A program made the translations under genes and the position numbers. Positions 32,806 to 42,061 of a stretch of 64,000 bases of DNA are shown in pieces. A model generated the notes under the pieces. That model saw only the letters and a program-made list of their open reading frames with translations, was not told where the DNA came from and did not search any database. Position 1 is the first letter of the stretch, and every line of letters starts with the position of its first letter. The stretch comes from JBEKEX01 sp050013615. GTDB taxonomy: Bacteria; Chloroflexota; Anaerolineae; Anaerolineales; Anaerolineaceae. The stretch covers positions 62,001 through 126,000 of the forward strand of contig JBEKEX010000001.1 in NCBI GenBank assembly GCA_050013615.1. The letters run 5' to 3'.

Positions 32806-33729
32806 CTATGGAGTATTTACCAGCAAGTCCGGCCACACCGGAAAGAACATCGCCCATTGCTCGGGGTGAGAGCGAATGAAAACTTCACCTGCCCGCAAGA
32901 CAGTTTCAGCATTTTGGATGATTTCCTGATGAGGATCGGAGTTCGGCTTCATTGTAATTGGTTCTGACGTGTCTATCAAGTAGGAAGAACCATCCGCCCG
33001 AGCGGTTACTGACACCACGTAAATGGGGACATGCGTATTGATCGCCAGGCGGATGTAGAATACCGGCAAGGCAGCCGGGTGACCGAAAAAGCGAGGTTTG
33101 TAGGATGACCCTGGATTGGGACGATCCAGGCCGGTTAACACGGTGCCGCCCTGTTCCAGCCTGAGGCGTGCCTGGTGTAATGCGCTGGGAGTGGTGGGAG
33201 TTGTCTCCAGGCCTTGTTGTCGGCGCATGTGATTTTGCCAGGCGTAACCACTATTAATTTTAGGGATGCTAAGGACTTGAAGCTGCAGACCGCGCATCGC
33301 CATGGCATAACCACCCAGGTCAAATGCACTCAAATGGGGTAAGAGGAACAAAGCACCTTGTTTACCTTCGAGACGCTCATCGAAAACTTTTTGAAAAGCC
33401 GGCGTAAGCTGGAAAAGGTCCTGCACTTTTTCAGGACGGTGTAGATTATGATAGAAGTCGAATAAACAGTGTGCCTGCGAGCGAAAGACATCGAGTGCGC
33501 AATCATCCAATTGTTGCCGGGAAAATTTTTCGCCGCGCACCACCCATTGGTTGCTGCGCACCGCAGCAACCATAGTCGTTTTTTTTTTCCCGGAAATGAT
33601 GCGGGCCATTGTTTGTGCAACAGGGTAACCCACGGCGTTGGGCGTAATACGGCCCAAGAGTAGCGCAATCCCTACTCCCAGGGAACTATTGATCGCGGAT
33701 TGCAAATTGACGGTTTTATTCCCAGCCAT
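32806..33729 (-). CDS. Lysophospholipid acyltransferase, LpxL/HtrB/PatA family
   Basis: The protein has 307 residues. The acyltransferase catalytic HX4D motif is HLSAFD in LFLLPHLSAFDLGGYAM (about residue 130). The later block GGTVLTGLDRPNPGSSYKPRFFG corresponds to the substrate-binding region of LpxL-type enzymes. Mean hydrophobicity is moderate, with one hydrophobic N-terminal segment for membrane association. It should add a fatty acyl chain to a glycolipid or lysophospholipid on the inner face. A TATAAT box on the minus strand lies about 35 bases before the start used here. A longer reading from 33789 would place the start codon upstream of that promoter, so I prefer the shorter one. It is the first gene of a pair with the phosphatidyltransferase. 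Confidence 0.85.
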   Translation of the reverse strand: MAGNKTVNLQSAINSSLGVGIALLLGRITPNAVGYPVAQTMARIISGKKKTTMVAAVRSNQWVVRGEKFSRQQLDDCALDVFRSQAHCLFDFYHNLHRPEKVQDLFQLTPAFQKVFDERLEGKQGALFLLPHLSAFDLGGYAMAMRGLQLQVLSIPKINSGYAWQNHMRRQQGLETTPTTPSALHQARLRLEQGGTVLTGLDRPNPGSSYKPRFFGHPAALPVFYIRLAINTHVPIYVVSVTARADGSSYLIDTSEPITMKPNSDPHQEIIQNAETVLRAGEVFIRSHPEQWAMFFPVWPDLLVNTP

Positions 33730-33889
33730 ACCAATAGATACCCAAACACGCCCTTTCTGCTCATTATACTTAGAAACGTTAAAAGTCATAAACAGTTTTG
33801 TAGCATGATTATTAGCCGTTTACAGTTCGTGAAGCCCGCCACCAGCAACGTTTTTCGTTATAATTAGTTCATATATTTGGGAGGTATGG

Positions 33890-35068
33890 ATGAACGCTTA
33901 TTCTCTCACCGAACGCATACGACTTCTACCGGCTGTGGATTGGAATCGCCGGTTATTCGATGCGCTTATCCCACTGCCACAGGGTACCAGCTATAACGCA
34001 TACCTGGTGCAGGGCAGCCAAAAGACTGCCTTGCTGGATACCAGCGACCCGCGTACGCTGGATGAGTTCATGGAACTCTTGGAAACAGTTCCTTCGGTGG
34101 ATTATGTCATCGCTCATCATGCCGAACAGGATCATTCGGGCGGACTACCGCGTGTGCTGGCTAAATATCCGCAAGCCAAAGTGGTGACTTCGGTCAAATG
34201 CAAAGAGATGCTTCTAAGCTTGTTGGATCTGCCCGAAGAGCAGATCATCACGGTGGCGGATGGCGAAACATTTTCGTTGGGTGATCGCACCTTGGAATTC
34301 ATTTATACGCCGTGGGTGCACTGGCCGGAGACGATGTGCACCTATTTGCGCGAAGAACAGGTATTATTTTCCTGCGATTTCTTTGGCTCGCACCTGGCTA
34401 CCAGTGAGCCCTTTGCTCATGACGAGGCGCTGGTTCTGACGGCCGCCAAGCGTTATTATGCTGAGATCATGATGCCGTTCCGGGTCCCGATCCAGAAAAA
34501 TTTGGAGAAACTGGCACCTTATTCGATCAAGATGATTGCCCCCAGCCACGGACCGGTCTTTGACCGCCCGGCACTGATCACGAACGCTTATCGCGAATGG
34601 GTCAGTGCGCCGCCTAAAAATTTGGTGGTCATTCCCTATATTTCGATGCACGATAGTACAGAGGCGATGATCCTGCGCTTGGTCGATGCACTGGCCGAGC
34701 GGGGTGTGGCTGTGCAGCTTTTCGACCTGACCGTTAGTGATATCGGCGAGCTAGCCATGGCATTGGTGGATGCTGCTACAATCGTAGTGGGCACTCCCAT
34801 TGTATTGGGCGGAGCACATCCTTTGGTAGCCTATGCCTGCCTATTGGCGAGCGCACTCAAACCCAAGACCCAATTTGCCACTTTTGTAGTCTCCTACGGT
34901 TGGGGTGCGGGAGCAGTGGAGCGGCTGCCGGAATTGATCAGCGGCTTGAAGTTGGAGACTTTGCCCGGCGTCACTTGCCATGGGTTACCACGGGAGAAAG
35001 ATCTACAAGCAATCGATGCGTTAGCCGAGACGATTGCAGCGAAACACAAGTCTCACGGGTTGAAGTAA
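33890..35068 (+). CDS. A-type flavodiiron protein (NO/O2 reductase)
   Basis: The protein has 392 residues. The N-terminal metallo-beta-lactamase-like domain has the diiron ligand block HAEQDH in YVIAHHAEQDHSGG (about residues 76-85). Further ligands are the histidine in PWVHWPETM, the aspartate in FSCDFFGSH and the histidine in IAPSHGPVF. From about residue 250 a flavodoxin-like FMN domain follows (ISMHDSTEAMILRLVDAL; VVGTPIVLGGAHP; VSYGWGAGAVERL). No rubredoxin extension is fused. These enzymes reduce O2 or NO to protect anaerobes. GGGAGG precedes the ATG and a TATAAT box lies about 26 bases upstream, so the gene is probably monocistronic. Confidence 0.95.
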   Translation: MNAYSLTERIRLLPAVDWNRRLFDALIPLPQGTSYNAYLVQGSQKTALLDTSDPRTLDEFMELLETVPSVDYVIAHHAEQDHSGGLPRVLAKYPQAKVVTSVKCKEMLLSLLDLPEEQIITVADGETFSLGDRTLEFIYTPWVHWPETMCTYLREEQVLFSCDFFGSHLATSEPFAHDEALVLTAAKRYYAEIMMPFRVPIQKNLEKLAPYSIKMIAPSHGPVFDRPALITNAYREWVSAPPKNLVVIPYISMHDSTEAMILRLVDALAERGVAVQLFDLTVSDIGELAMALVDAATIVVGTPIVLGGAHPLVAYACLLASALKPKTQFATFVVSYGWGAGAVERLPELISGLKLETLPGVTCHGLPREKDLQAIDALAETIAAKHKSHGLK

Positions 35069-35107
35069 TCCGATCTGAATTAAGTTTAGAACATAAAAAC
35101 GATCAGG

Positions 35108-35128
35108 GGCACGGCACTGTCCCGTGCC
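35108..35128 (+). terminator. Terminator-like hairpin after the flavodiiron gene
   Basis: GGCACGG pairs with CCGTGCC around a seven-base loop, 40 bases after the stop codon. The following bases (TTCATCTTTGG) are only weakly T-rich. A TATAAT box for the next gene is seen at 35217-35222, inside a 245-base gap with no gene. Confidence 0.5.
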
Positions 35129-35313
35129 TTCATCTTTGGTTATCCGTCAAACGGAAAAACCTGTCTCTACTATGCAAAATGTAGGCAAGTCAGCAACTCC
35201 CTGCCCGACAGGGGGTTATAATTTCAGCTTAATATCCGCGTTTTCGACCGGCTTCATTTTTTATAAACAGACATTCATTCTTCAAAAATTCATTTCACGG
35301 AGGACGCAGCATT

Positions 35314-36564
35314 ATGGAACAAGCTGGTTTCAAGGTCTATGGTTATCGTTGGGTGGTGTTGATTGTTTACATGCTGGTGGTGGCCATCAACCAATTGATG
35401 TGGATCACCTTTGCTCCCATCACGAGTGACGCCACCCAGTTTTACAAGGTATCAGACCTGAGCATCGGCCTCTTATCCATGAGCTTCATGATTGTCTACA
35501 TCATCTTTTCTTTCCCGGCTTCGTGGGTCATCGATACTTATGGCATCAAGGTAGGCGTCGGCATTGGTGCAGTATTGACCGGCGTGTTTGGCCTGCTGCG
35601 CGGCATCCTGGGGGCAGACTACAACTGGGTGTTGATCTCGCAGATCGGTATTGCGGTTGGCCAGCCGTTCGTTCTGAATGCCCTGACCACTGTGGCCGCA
35701 CGCTGGTTCCCGGTGCGCGAGCGGGCAACGGCTGCAGGCATGGGGTCGCTGGCAATGTACTTGGGGATTGTGGTGGGTCTGGCACTCACGCCCTATCTCA
35801 TCCTCCGACACAGTATTGTGGACATGCTGATCATCTATGGTTCGGTTGCGCTGGTCAGTTCGCTGGTCTTTTTGGTCTTCAGCCGGGAGCAGCCTCCTAC
35901 ACCACCCTGTCCGGCGGGCATGGAAGTACGTTCGCTGGTGCTGGACGGGTTGAAAGATGCCCTGCACAATAAGAATTTTCTCTTTTTGATGGCTATTTTC
36001 TTCGTGGGACTGGGCGCATTCAACGCTGTCACCACCTGGATCGAGAACATTGTTGCGCCGCGCGGGTTTTCCTCCACCCAGGCGGGCATCATCGGCGGGC
36101 TGATGATCGTGGGCGGCGTGGTCGGTGCGATAATCTTGCCGACACTCTCCGATCGCTATCACCGGCGCAAGCCGTTCATCGTGATGGCATTGGCCGGCGC
36201 CGTAGTGGGACTAGCCGGTATCACCTATGCCACCAGCTACACATTGCTGCTTGTGGCTGCCTTTGCGCTGGGGTTCTTCCTGTTGAGCTCCGGCCCGATT
36301 GGGTTCACGTATGGTGCCGAGGTGACATACCCCACACCGGAAGGCACGTCCAACGGGCTGCTGCTCATGATGGGCCAGATCTCCGGCATCATTTTCATTT
36401 TTGGCATGAACGCGTTGGAAATGCCACCGGATAATTCGATGACGCTTTCCATGGTCATCCTCATCGTGCTGATGGCACTGAGCCTGGTGCTTTCGGGAAT
36501 GCTCAAGGAATCGAAGGCGCCGCTGGCAGCGGCCGGGCCGGCTGAAACCGTCTCCAAAAACTGA
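35314..36564 (+). CDS. Major facilitator superfamily transporter
   Basis: This 416-residue protein has twelve predicted membrane segments. The loop between segments 2 and 3 reads SWVIDTYGIKVGVGIG, a weak form of the MFS motif A, and the symmetric loop between 8 and 9 reads LPTLSDRYHRRKPFIVMA (D-R-x-x-R-R-K). The segment VAIGQPFVLNALTTVAARWFPVRERATAAG matches the FLVCR/DIRC2-like branch, whose members carry haem or other small compounds. Substrate cannot be assigned with confidence. GGAGG lies ten bases before the ATG. It is probably a single-gene unit. Confidence 0.88.
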   Translation: MEQAGFKVYGYRWVVLIVYMLVVAINQLMWITFAPITSDATQFYKVSDLSIGLLSMSFMIVYIIFSFPASWVIDTYGIKVGVGIGAVLTGVFGLLRGILGADYNWVLISQIGIAVGQPFVLNALTTVAARWFPVRERATAAGMGSLAMYLGIVVGLALTPYLILRHSIVDMLIIYGSVALVSSLVFLVFSREQPPTPPCPAGMEVRSLVLDGLKDALHNKNFLFLMAIFFVGLGAFNAVTTWIENIVAPRGFSSTQAGIIGGLMIVGGVVGAIILPTLSDRYHRRKPFIVMALAGAVVGLAGITYATSYTLLLVAAFALGFFLLSSGPIGFTYGAEVTYPTPEGTSNGLLLMMGQISGIIFIFGMNALEMPPDNSMTLSMVILIVLMALSLVLSGMLKESKAPLAAAGPAETVSKN

Positions 36565-36582
36565 GTGTAAACATGTCTATTG

Positions 36583-36613
36583 CATGCCGGGTGCTCTCGA
36601 AGCAGCCGGCATG
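36583..36613 (+). terminator. Hairpin after the MFS gene
   Basis: CATGCCGG and CCGGCATG form an 8-bp stem around a 15-base loop, about 20 bases after the stop codon. There is no T run, so its role as a terminator is only likely. Confidence 0.4.
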
Positions 36614-36717
36614 TATATCGTTAAACACAGCAGCGAAAAAATGGGGTGCTATAATGTAAATGTGGTAAATTCCAAGAAATTGAAAAGATATAACCGTTAA
36701 TCTCAGGAGCGTGGATT

Positions 36718-36942
36718 ATGAGTAAAGAAGACAGACTCCGTGATATTTTAGATGAAACAGCCAAAGAGATGGCACGGGTCGATAACAACCCGCGCACGTG
36801 GCAATCCTGGATGGTGTATTTATTAGGGCGCCTCGACCGAGAGGCGATGGACGAAAACCCTGCGCACAAAATGGCCTTTGATGAAATGCTGGCTGCTTTG
36901 GAAGATGCCATCCGCAACCGGATGAAAACCGGTGGCTGGTAA
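36718..36942 (+). CDS. Small conserved-looking helical protein of unknown function
   Basis: The protein has 74 residues and is strongly charged. It is predicted to be almost all helix (MSKEDRLRDILDETAKEMAR; PAHKMAFDEMLAALEDAIRNRM), with a Trp-rich turn (RTWQSWMVYLLGRLDREA). There is no signal or membrane segment. A good AGGAG ribosome-binding site nine bases before the ATG and codon use like the neighbours support real coding. I do not recognise the family. It precedes the NfeD/SPFH pair by 58 bases and might be co-transcribed with it. Confidence 0.65.
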   Translation: MSKEDRLRDILDETAKEMARVDNNPRTWQSWMVYLLGRLDREAMDENPAHKMAFDEMLAALEDAIRNRMKTGGW

Positions 36943-37000
36943 GGGTTATTGGGTACTTTAGATATATAATGATTATGGTTCTTTTTTGAAAGGATTTCCT

Positions 37001-37594
37001 ATGGAACTGCTTTTAGACCCAAATGTTGCATACATTTTATTAATGTTGGGAATCATCGTGGCCATATTTGCCCTGGCAGCCCCGGGGACAGGCATCTTGG
37101 AAGCCGGTGCGCTGCTGGTATTGGCTGTGGCTGCATATGCGGTGTACCAGCTTGGGGTCAACTTGTGGGGATTGATCATCTTGATCATCAGCCTGGTTCC
37201 CTTTGTCTATGCCATCCGCAAACCCAAACGCAGGGTGTTCTTGATCCTGGGTGTTTTGGGAATTGCGGTTGGCTCTGCTTATCTGTTCCCAACTAACGGC
37301 TTTTTGCCGGCGGTCAATTGGCTGTTGGCGATCATCACGTCCGCTCTTCTAGGTGTCTTTGTGTGGTTTGTGGCCGTGAAAGTGATCCTGGCGGCAGAAA
37401 GAAAGCCGCTTCAAAACCCAGACTATATTATCGGGAAAGTTGGAGTGGCCAAAAGCGCTATCAGTGATACGGGTTCAGTGCAGGTGGGCGGAGAATTGTG
37501 GAGTGCGCGCAGTGCCAAAGTGATCCAGGCCGGCAAGCGTGTACAGGTCATCAGTCGTGATGGATTTACCCTCGAAGTTGTTGAGGAGAAATAA
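37001..37594 (+). CDS. NfeD-family membrane protein (short form)
   Basis: The protein has 197 residues. Four to five membrane segments occupy residues 10-130. A C-terminal OB-fold domain follows (about 140-197: IIGKVGVAKSAISDTGSVQVGGELWSARS, then IQAGKRVQVISRDGFTLEVVE), which is the NfeD hallmark. The N-terminal ClpP-like serine protease domain of long NfeD proteins is absent. The partner SPFH protein is encoded 40 bases downstream, the usual arrangement; the pair organises membrane microdomains. The start with AAAGGA upstream was preferred to an ATG five codons earlier. Confidence 0.9.
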   Translation: MELLLDPNVAYILLMLGIIVAIFALAAPGTGILEAGALLVLAVAAYAVYQLGVNLWGLIILIISLVPFVYAIRKPKRRVFLILGVLGIAVGSAYLFPTNGFLPAVNWLLAIITSALLGVFVWFVAVKVILAAERKPLQNPDYIIGKVGVAKSAISDTGSVQVGGELWSARSAKVIQAGKRVQVISRDGFTLEVVEEK

Positions 37595-37634
37595 ACCAAG
37601 TAGTATTTTGTATGTCTAACTGGAGGTAAAGAGT

Positions 37635-38537
37635 ATGGTAATCGATTTAAGTGGTATTTTGTATATCCTGTTGTTCATTGTGGTGGTGGTGATATTGATC
37701 GTTCTCGCCGGCGCCATTCGTATCGTCAATGAGTACCAGCGTCTGGTTGTCTTCCGCCTGGGGCGCTGCATTGGCACCAAAGGCCCAGGATTGGTCATCC
37801 TTATCCCGGTGCTCGATCGCGCCGTACGCGTGGATCTGCGTGAGCAGGTGCGCGAGGTACCTCACCAGGTATCCATCACCAAGGATAATGCGCCTATTTC
37901 TATTGACTTCCTATGGTACTTCAAAGTGATCGACCCGACGCTAAGCGTGGTCGGCGTGGGCAACTTCGAGTTGTCGGCAGCCGGTATGGCAACCACCACA
38001 TTGCGTGCTGTCATCGGCGGTATCCCACTGGATGAAGTGCTTTCACAACGCGAGAATATCAACCAAACCTTGCGCGCCAAGCTGGATGAAGTGACCGAAC
38101 GTTGGGGCGTCAAAGTGACCAACGTCGAAATCCGTGAGATCATCCCGCCCAAGGATGTCCAGGAATCCATGAACAAGCAGATGTCGGCAGAACGTATCCG
38201 CCGCGCCGTGGTTACTGAATCTACGGGCACGCGCGAAGCCGCCATCAACGTGGCTGAAGGCGAAAAGCAATCTGCTATCCTCAAGGCTGAAGGTGCCAAA
38301 CAGGCCGTCATTTTGGAAGCTGAAGGTTCCAAACAATCACAGGTGTTGCGGGCTGAAGGTTTCTCGGTTGCTCTCGAAAAGATATTTGCAGCCGCCAAGA
38401 CCATCGATCAGAAGACCATGACCCTACAGTATTTCGAAACCCTTAAATCGCTGGGCCAGGGAGCTGCATCCAAGTTCATCTTCCCCATGGAATTCACCAG
38501 CATGATGGAGAATTTCGTCAAAGGGAAAGATAAGTAA
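37635..38537 (+). CDS. SPFH/band-7 protein (slipin/stomatin-like)
   Basis: This 300-residue protein has one N-terminal membrane segment (about residues 5-28), then the SPFH domain beginning IVNEYQRLVVFRLGR and GPGLVILIPVLDRAVRVDLREQV. The block RAVIGGIPLDEVLSQRENIN and the stretch WGVKVTNVEIREIIPPKDVQ are typical of slipins. A C-terminal coiled coil (about 190-240) contains repeated AEGEKQ/AEGAKQ/AEGSKQ/AEGF units. It forms oligomers that scaffold membrane domains with NfeD. GGAGG precedes the ATG and a strong terminator follows, closing the operon. Confidence 0.96.
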   Translation: MVIDLSGILYILLFIVVVVILIVLAGAIRIVNEYQRLVVFRLGRCIGTKGPGLVILIPVLDRAVRVDLREQVREVPHQVSITKDNAPISIDFLWYFKVIDPTLSVVGVGNFELSAAGMATTTLRAVIGGIPLDEVLSQRENINQTLRAKLDEVTERWGVKVTNVEIREIIPPKDVQESMNKQMSAERIRRAVVTESTGTREAAINVAEGEKQSAILKAEGAKQAVILEAEGSKQSQVLRAEGFSVALEKIFAAAKTIDQKTMTLQYFETLKSLGQGAASKFIFPMEFTSMMENFVKGKDK

Positions 38538-38552
38538 AACCGGTCGTTTGAA

Positions 38553-38590
38553 AAAAGCCAGGCACTTTCGATGTGCCTGGCTTTTCTTTT
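38553..38590 (+). terminator. Rho-independent terminator after the SPFH gene
   Basis: A 13-bp stem (AAAAGCCAGGCAC / GTGCCTGGCTTTT) with a seven-base loop, followed by TCTTTT. Its right end overlaps the stop codon region of the convergent FGGY kinase gene. Confidence 0.9.
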
Positions 38591-40136
38591 AACCCTTTTG
38601 GCCGAGCTGCCGCATCTTCTTGTAGAACGGTTGTAGCTTGGCGTACATCTTCAAGTAGATATCGTTATACAGTTCTTCGTACAAGGCGTGGGCTTGGGCA
38701 TCCGGTGAATAAGTCTCGCCCAGGTGGGTCATGTCCTTGACGGCGCTGGCAAAATCAGGTTGGATGCCTACTCCAACGGCTGCGTCCATGGCAGCTCCCA
38801 ACCCGCTGGCCTCGTAGATGTGCGGTTTAGAAGCCGGCAGCCCGAACACGTCAGCGGTAAGCTGCATGGCCGCCGCGCTTTGGCTGCCCCCGCCGGCCAC
38901 GCGCAGTTCGGTGATGGGTACGCCGGAGCGTTTCTCGGTGCGCTCCTTGCCCTCGCGCAGGGCGTAGGCCAGTCCTTCGAGGATGGCGCGGTAGATATGA
39001 GCACGCGTGTGCACGTCGCCAAAGCCGATGATGGCACCGCGCGCTTCCGGCCCGGGGTTGCGCAAGCCAGGCGACCAGTAGGGCTGGAGCACCAGTCCTT
39101 GTGAGCCGGGGGGAACGGCCTTGACCAGGTCGTCGAACAGCGATTCCGGCTCCACGCCCAGCTCGGCAGCCATTTGCTCCTCACGGTGCCCGAATTCCTG
39201 TCTAAACCAGTTCACCATCCAGTAGCCGCGATAGATCTGGATCTCAAAGTTGTATTCACCCGGTTCGGCGGCCGGGTAGGGCGGGATGAGCGGGATGACC
39301 TCGATATATTTCTCGTGGGTGGTATTGATGGTGGCCGTCGTGCCATAACTCAGGCAGGCCACGTTTGGTTCCAGCGCGCCGGCGCCCAGTACTTCGCAGG
39401 CCTTATCGGCCGCAGCTGCAATGAGCGGCAATCCCTTGGGGATGCCGGTCTCCTGGCTGGCTTTCTGGCTGATCTCGCCCAAGGACTGGCCCTGGGGCAC
39501 CAGGTCTGGCAGGAGGGCCGGGTTCATCGGTATGGCTTGCCATTTCCAATCGGATTTGGCTGCCCAGGTCTGGGATTTGTAGTCGAAGGGGATGTAACCC
39601 ACCTGGCAGCCGACCGAGTCAACGAAGCGCCCGGTGAGCATGAAGGTGAGATAACCGGAAAGCAGCAGATATTTATAAGTGCTTTTCCATATTTCCGGCT
39701 CGTGGGTGCGGATCCAGTTGGCCTCGGCCTCGGCCTGCAGGTAAGCCACCGTCTCCGAGGCGCCGGCCACTTTGAAAGCTGCCCCCCAAAAGCCGCTCAC
39801 CGGCGGCAGACCTTCAGTGCGGCGCTGATCCAGCCAATGAATGGCCGGGCGCAGCGGTTTGCCTTGCTCATCCACATTGAGCACCGTGGAGCGTTGGGTG
39901 GTCACCGCCACGGCGGCGATGCTGGACTTATCCACTCCTTGTTTCCACAAGCCCTGGCAGGCTTCGCAGACGGCGTCCCAAAAGACCTCCGGTTTCTGTT
40001 CGGCCAGCCCCGGCGCAGTGGAATAGTAAGGCACGATGGGCACGCGCTGCTTGGCGAGCAGGGTGCCCTTGGGATCGAACAACAGAGCGCGCACGCTCTG
40101 AGTCCCGTTATCGATGGCAAGCAGGTTCTCGGGCAT
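38589..40136 (-). CDS. FGGY-family carbohydrate kinase
   Basis: This 515-residue kinase has the actin/hexokinase fold. It starts [20 protein letters not shown] (phosphate-1 loop) and contains [19 protein letters not shown] and IHWLDQRR. The second ATP-binding block is [14 protein letters not shown], and the C-terminal adenosine motif is [24 protein letters not shown]. Xylulokinase, glycerol kinase and related enzymes share this plan; substrate is not decidable. It is the last gene of a minus-strand operon with FadR-like regulator, GlpD-like dehydrogenase and an alkyl-DHAP-synthase-like flavoprotein. Glycerol or another polyol, or dihydroxyacetone, is therefore a plausible substrate. Confidence 0.9.
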   Translation of the reverse strand: MPENLLAIDNGTQSVRALLFDPKGTLLAKQRVPIVPYYSTAPGLAEQKPEVFWDAVCEACQGLWKQGVDKSSIAAVAVTTQRSTVLNVDEQGKPLRPAIHWLDQRRTEGLPPVSGFWGAAFKVAGASETVAYLQAEAEANWIRTHEPEIWKSTYKYLLLSGYLTFMLTGRFVDSVGCQVGYIPFDYKSQTWAAKSDWKWQAIPMNPALLPDLVPQGQSLGEISQKASQETGIPKGLPLIAAAADKACEVLGAGALEPNVACLSYGTTATINTTHEKYIEVIPLIPPYPAAEPGEYNFEIQIYRGYWMVNWFRQEFGHREEQMAAELGVEPESLFDDLVKAVPPGSQGLVLQPYWSPGLRNPGPEARGAIIGFGDVHTRAHIYRAILEGLAYALREGKERTEKRSGVPITELRVAGGGSQSAAAMQLTADVFGLPASKPHIYEASGLGAAMDAAVGVGIQPDFASAVKDMTHLGETYSPDAQAHALYEELYNDIYLKMYAKLQPFYKKMRQLGQKG

Positions 40137-40276
40137 GGATATCTCCTCTTCTTCGGTAGCTTACGGATCTTCTAAGTGGCAGCGTTGCTTTCTTGTTTTC
40201 ACCGACCCACATCAATTATCCACCAAATTCGAAATCTGGAGCCCTAATTTACCGGTCTGCTATGTTCGCTGGTTGT

Positions 40277-42007
40277 TTACCGGAAACCCCATTTCTTGGC
40301 TTTTTGTTCTTCGCTCATATCCAGGCCCAGCGTGCCGCCTGGGTTCAGGATGTGATGCGGGTCGAAGTGGTCGCGCAGCAGCTGGATAACGTCCATGGCG
40401 GGTTTGCCGATCTGTTCCTCCAGCCAGGGAGCCGTCTGCTTGCCGATGCCGTGATGGTGGCTCATGGATGCGCCTGACCGGCGGATGGCTTCCAGGACGC
40501 TGTATTGGAGGGAAAGGTATTCGTTGATATCGTCGATCTTGGCGATGAAGATGAAGTACAGATTGGCGCCTTGCGGATAGGCATGCGAGAGGTGCGTCAT
40601 GCAGATGGTGTTCGGGCGGGCTTTGACCACCTGGCGCACCTCGCGGTGAACCTGCTCCATTTGAGCCCAGCTCACACCGCATTCCAGGGTGTCGATCATG
40701 ACGCCGAAGTCCATCATATCCTCACGCATGAAGGGGTCGGTGAAGCGGCTCTTTTCCCAAGATTGCACCACCCCAAAGGGCGTCAGGGTGAAGGCATGGT
40801 ACTTGCGGCAGACATCAGCAACTTTGCGTGCCACCAGGCGGGCGAAATCCCGCTCGCCATCAGCCGTGCCCAACAACATGCAGCGCTGCATGGGCAGGTA
40901 CCCCAGAGCGCGCAGCACGCTGTCGGCTGGAGTGTCCTGGAAATGGTAAGTGCGCATGGCCACATCCGTCTCTTCGGGGTCGGAAAGACGGAACACGGAA
41001 GGGTAGCCGAACTCGCCCTGCATGATCTCGCGTGCCGCTCCCCGGGCATCTTCCCAATTTTTGAACATGTAACTGTAACGCCGGGCGTTCTCCGGCGCCC
41101 AGTGGCACACGCGCAGCGTGACATTGGTCAGAATGCCGAAAGTGCCTTCGCTGCCCATCATCACCTGATCCATATCCGGTCCAGTGGCTGTGCGGGGATA
41201 TTCCTGCGTCTTGAAAATACCTTGGGGTGTGACGTATTCCTGGGCAATGACCATATCTTCGATCTTGCCGTAATAGGTGGAGTTCTGCCCGGCGCCGCGC
41301 GTGACCGTCCAGCCGCCCACACTGGAATGCTCGAAGGACTGGGGAAAATGTCCACAGGTATAACGCCGTTGAGCATTCAACGTCTGTGGTGCGTTTTGCA
41401 GAATGCGTTCCAGCTCGGGACCCCACATGCCGGCCTGCACGGTGATGGTCTGGTTGGTCTCGTTGAATGCCACCACCTTGTTCATATGCACGCTCAAGTC
41501 CAGGCTGATGCCGCCTTGAACTGCTTCCATGCCGCGTGTGACGGATGACCCACCACCGTAGACATACAGGGGGATGCGATTTTCGTCGCAGTAACGCACG
41601 ATAGCTTCAATGTCGGATTGGTCGCGCGGGCACAGCACCACGTCAGCAATGTTCTCGATGATCTTGCTGCGCAGACGTAGGGCATCGATCATGCCGGAGC
41701 CGTACGAGGCACGCACGCGTCTATAAGTATCAGCATGTACATTGTCGGCGCCAACCAGGGCAGTCAATTGCCGGATGTGTTTTTCGGCAAGCTGCTGCGG
41801 CACGGCTACGTCGACCGTGTCTGTGCATAGGCTGGGCTGCTGGAAATCGGCGTCAGTCATGCCGAAAGTTTCCTTCAACAACTTGTACAAGCCGCTGTTG
41901 GGATGTTTGAAGGCTTTAGGGTCGCCGTATTTGAACAAGCTGCGATAGGAACGTTCCGGGGCGGGCTCTTCGCACCAGTTTGGTTGGAATGGTTCTTTTT
42001 CAGGCAT
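40277..42007 (-). CDS. FAD-binding oxidase similar to alkyldihydroxyacetonephosphate synthase
   Basis: This 576-residue flavoprotein is of the FAD_binding_4/VAO type. The FAD-binding core runs from about residue 125 (VLCPRDQSDIEAIVRYCDENRIPLYVYGGGSSVTRG). The later FAD blocks are SVGGWTVTRGAGQNSTYYGKIEDMV and MGSEGTFGILTNVTLRV. The C-terminal GASMSHHHGIGKQTAPWLEEQ matches the HHHGxG stretch of AGPS, where histidines act in catalysis. AGPS swaps the acyl chain of acyl-DHAP for a fatty alcohol, making ether lipids. Bacterial relatives of unknown activity also exist, and D-lactate or glycolate oxidases are more distant. The second of two adjacent ATG codons fits the GGAGG site best. The operon partner GlpD is 54 bases upstream. 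Confidence 0.87.
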   Translation of the reverse strand: MPEKEPFQPNWCEEPAPERSYRSLFKYGDPKAFKHPNSGLYKLLKETFGMTDADFQQPSLCTDTVDVAVPQQLAEKHIRQLTALVGADNVHADTYRRVRASYGSGMIDALRLRSKIIENIADVVLCPRDQSDIEAIVRYCDENRIPLYVYGGGSSVTRGMEAVQGGISLDLSVHMNKVVAFNETNQTITVQAGMWGPELERILQNAPQTLNAQRRYTCGHFPQSFEHSSVGGWTVTRGAGQNSTYYGKIEDMVIAQEYVTPQGIFKTQEYPRTATGPDMDQVMMGSEGTFGILTNVTLRVCHWAPENARRYSYMFKNWEDARGAAREIMQGEFGYPSVFRLSDPEETDVAMRTYHFQDTPADSVLRALGYLPMQRCMLLGTADGERDFARLVARKVADVCRKYHAFTLTPFGVVQSWEKSRFTDPFMREDMMDFGVMIDTLECGVSWAQMEQVHREVRQVVKARPNTICMTHLSHAYPQGANLYFIFIAKIDDINEYLSLQYSVLEAIRRSGASMSHHHGIGKQTAPWLEEQIGKPAMDVIQLLRDHFDPHHILNPGGTLGLDMSEEQKAKKWGFR

Positions 42008-42061
42008 CATATCCTCCATTATCTGGTTTTTATGGCGGTTAACCAGGTTGCGGGCAGCCGA

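Noticed and set aside
39174..40175. Long plus-strand frame opposite the FGGY kinase
   Set aside because: Antisense shadow of a well-supported kinase gene.
40505..41548. Long plus-strand frame opposite the alkyl-DHAP-synthase-like gene
   Set aside because: Antisense shadow; the minus-strand protein has the complete FAD-binding motifs.
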